From: Leucobacter sp.
GTDB lineage: Bacteria; Actinomycetota; Actinomycetes; Actinomycetales; Microbacteriaceae
NCBI GenBank assembly: GCA_017990305.1
Contig: JAGNOB010000114.1
Location: 1 to 6,412 of the forward strand
Direction: 5' to 3'
Length of the DNA: 6,412 nt
The position numbers and the translations under genes were made by a program. Positions within the stretch are counted from its first letter, which is position 1. Every line of letters starts with the position of its first letter. The notes under the pieces were generated by a model, which saw only the letters and a program-made list of their open reading frames with translations, had not been told where the DNA came from and made no database searches. This document shows positions 6,353-6,412 of the stretch, in pieces.

Positions 6353-6412
6353 CTACTGAACGAGCGCCGCCTGAACATCAATCGTGATGGTGACGTCTTC
6401 GCCGAGCAGGAA
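6353..6412 (-). CDS. C-terminal end of a YceI-family protein (partial)
   Basis: Only the last 19 residues and the TAG stop (6355-6353) are in the window: FLLGEDVTITIDVQAALVQ. The pattern of a leucine/glycine turn, then G-E/D-V-T-I-T-I-D-V, resembles the final beta strands of YceI-family proteins, lipocalin-like barrels that bind isoprenoid or quinone-like lipids. The gene is convergent with the FUSC gene and ends 33 bp from it. Such a short piece cannot exclude another beta-barrel protein. The fragment is too short for most ORF finders. Confidence 0.6.
   Translation of the reverse strand, partial: FLLGEDVTITIDVQAALVQ

Overview
The window looks like a chromosomal segment of a high-GC Gram-positive (actinobacterium). 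The reasons are strongly GC-biased third codon positions, a cytochrome bd operon in the order cydA-cydB-cydD with an actinobacterial-type CydD N-terminus (MKPLDPRLLR), and an App1-type (DUF2183) phosphatase next to a FUSC-family membrane protein. A Microbacteriaceae-like host such as Leucobacter is my guess and cannot be proved from the sequence alone. I see no insertion sequence, phage gene, CRISPR array, tRNA or rRNA.

Layout. Minus strand, 1-3982: cydA (2522-3982), cydB (1463-2506) and the first 482 codons of cydD (1-1447, running off the left edge at its LSGGQ motif). The two internal gaps are 15 nt each, so this reads as one operon. It encodes both subunits of the high-affinity quinol oxidase (bd type) and the first half of its ABC-type assembly factor; cydC, or a fused cydC half, should lie further left. 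Plus strand, 4203-6319: a DUF2183/App1-like HAD phosphatase and a FUSC-family membrane protein, overlapping by ATGA and therefore probably co-translated. At the right edge (6353-6412, minus) is the last 19-codon stretch of what looks like a YceI-family protein, convergent with the FUSC gene.

The 220-base divergent region (3983-4202) is the most unusual part. It holds a good minus-strand -10 (TATACT) for cydA, followed by a leader of about 110 nt that contains four consecutive inverted repeats. The last of these pairs perfectly with the cydA Shine-Dalgarno sequence. On the other side, a 22-bp palindrome (8-bp arms, 6-nt spacer) directly abuts a plus-strand -10 (TACACT) placed six bases before the GTG of the phosphatase gene, the arrangement expected of a leaderless, operator-controlled transcript. 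The two -10 regions share an almost identical 12-mer in opposite orientation, and a pair of 8-bp direct repeats lies between them.

Functionally, the left half is respiration under low oxygen or oxidative/nitrosative stress. The right half is probably envelope- or lipid-related, but its substrate cannot be read from the sequence. The coding genes belong to known families; the regulatory arrangement between the two operons is the part I would call undescribed.
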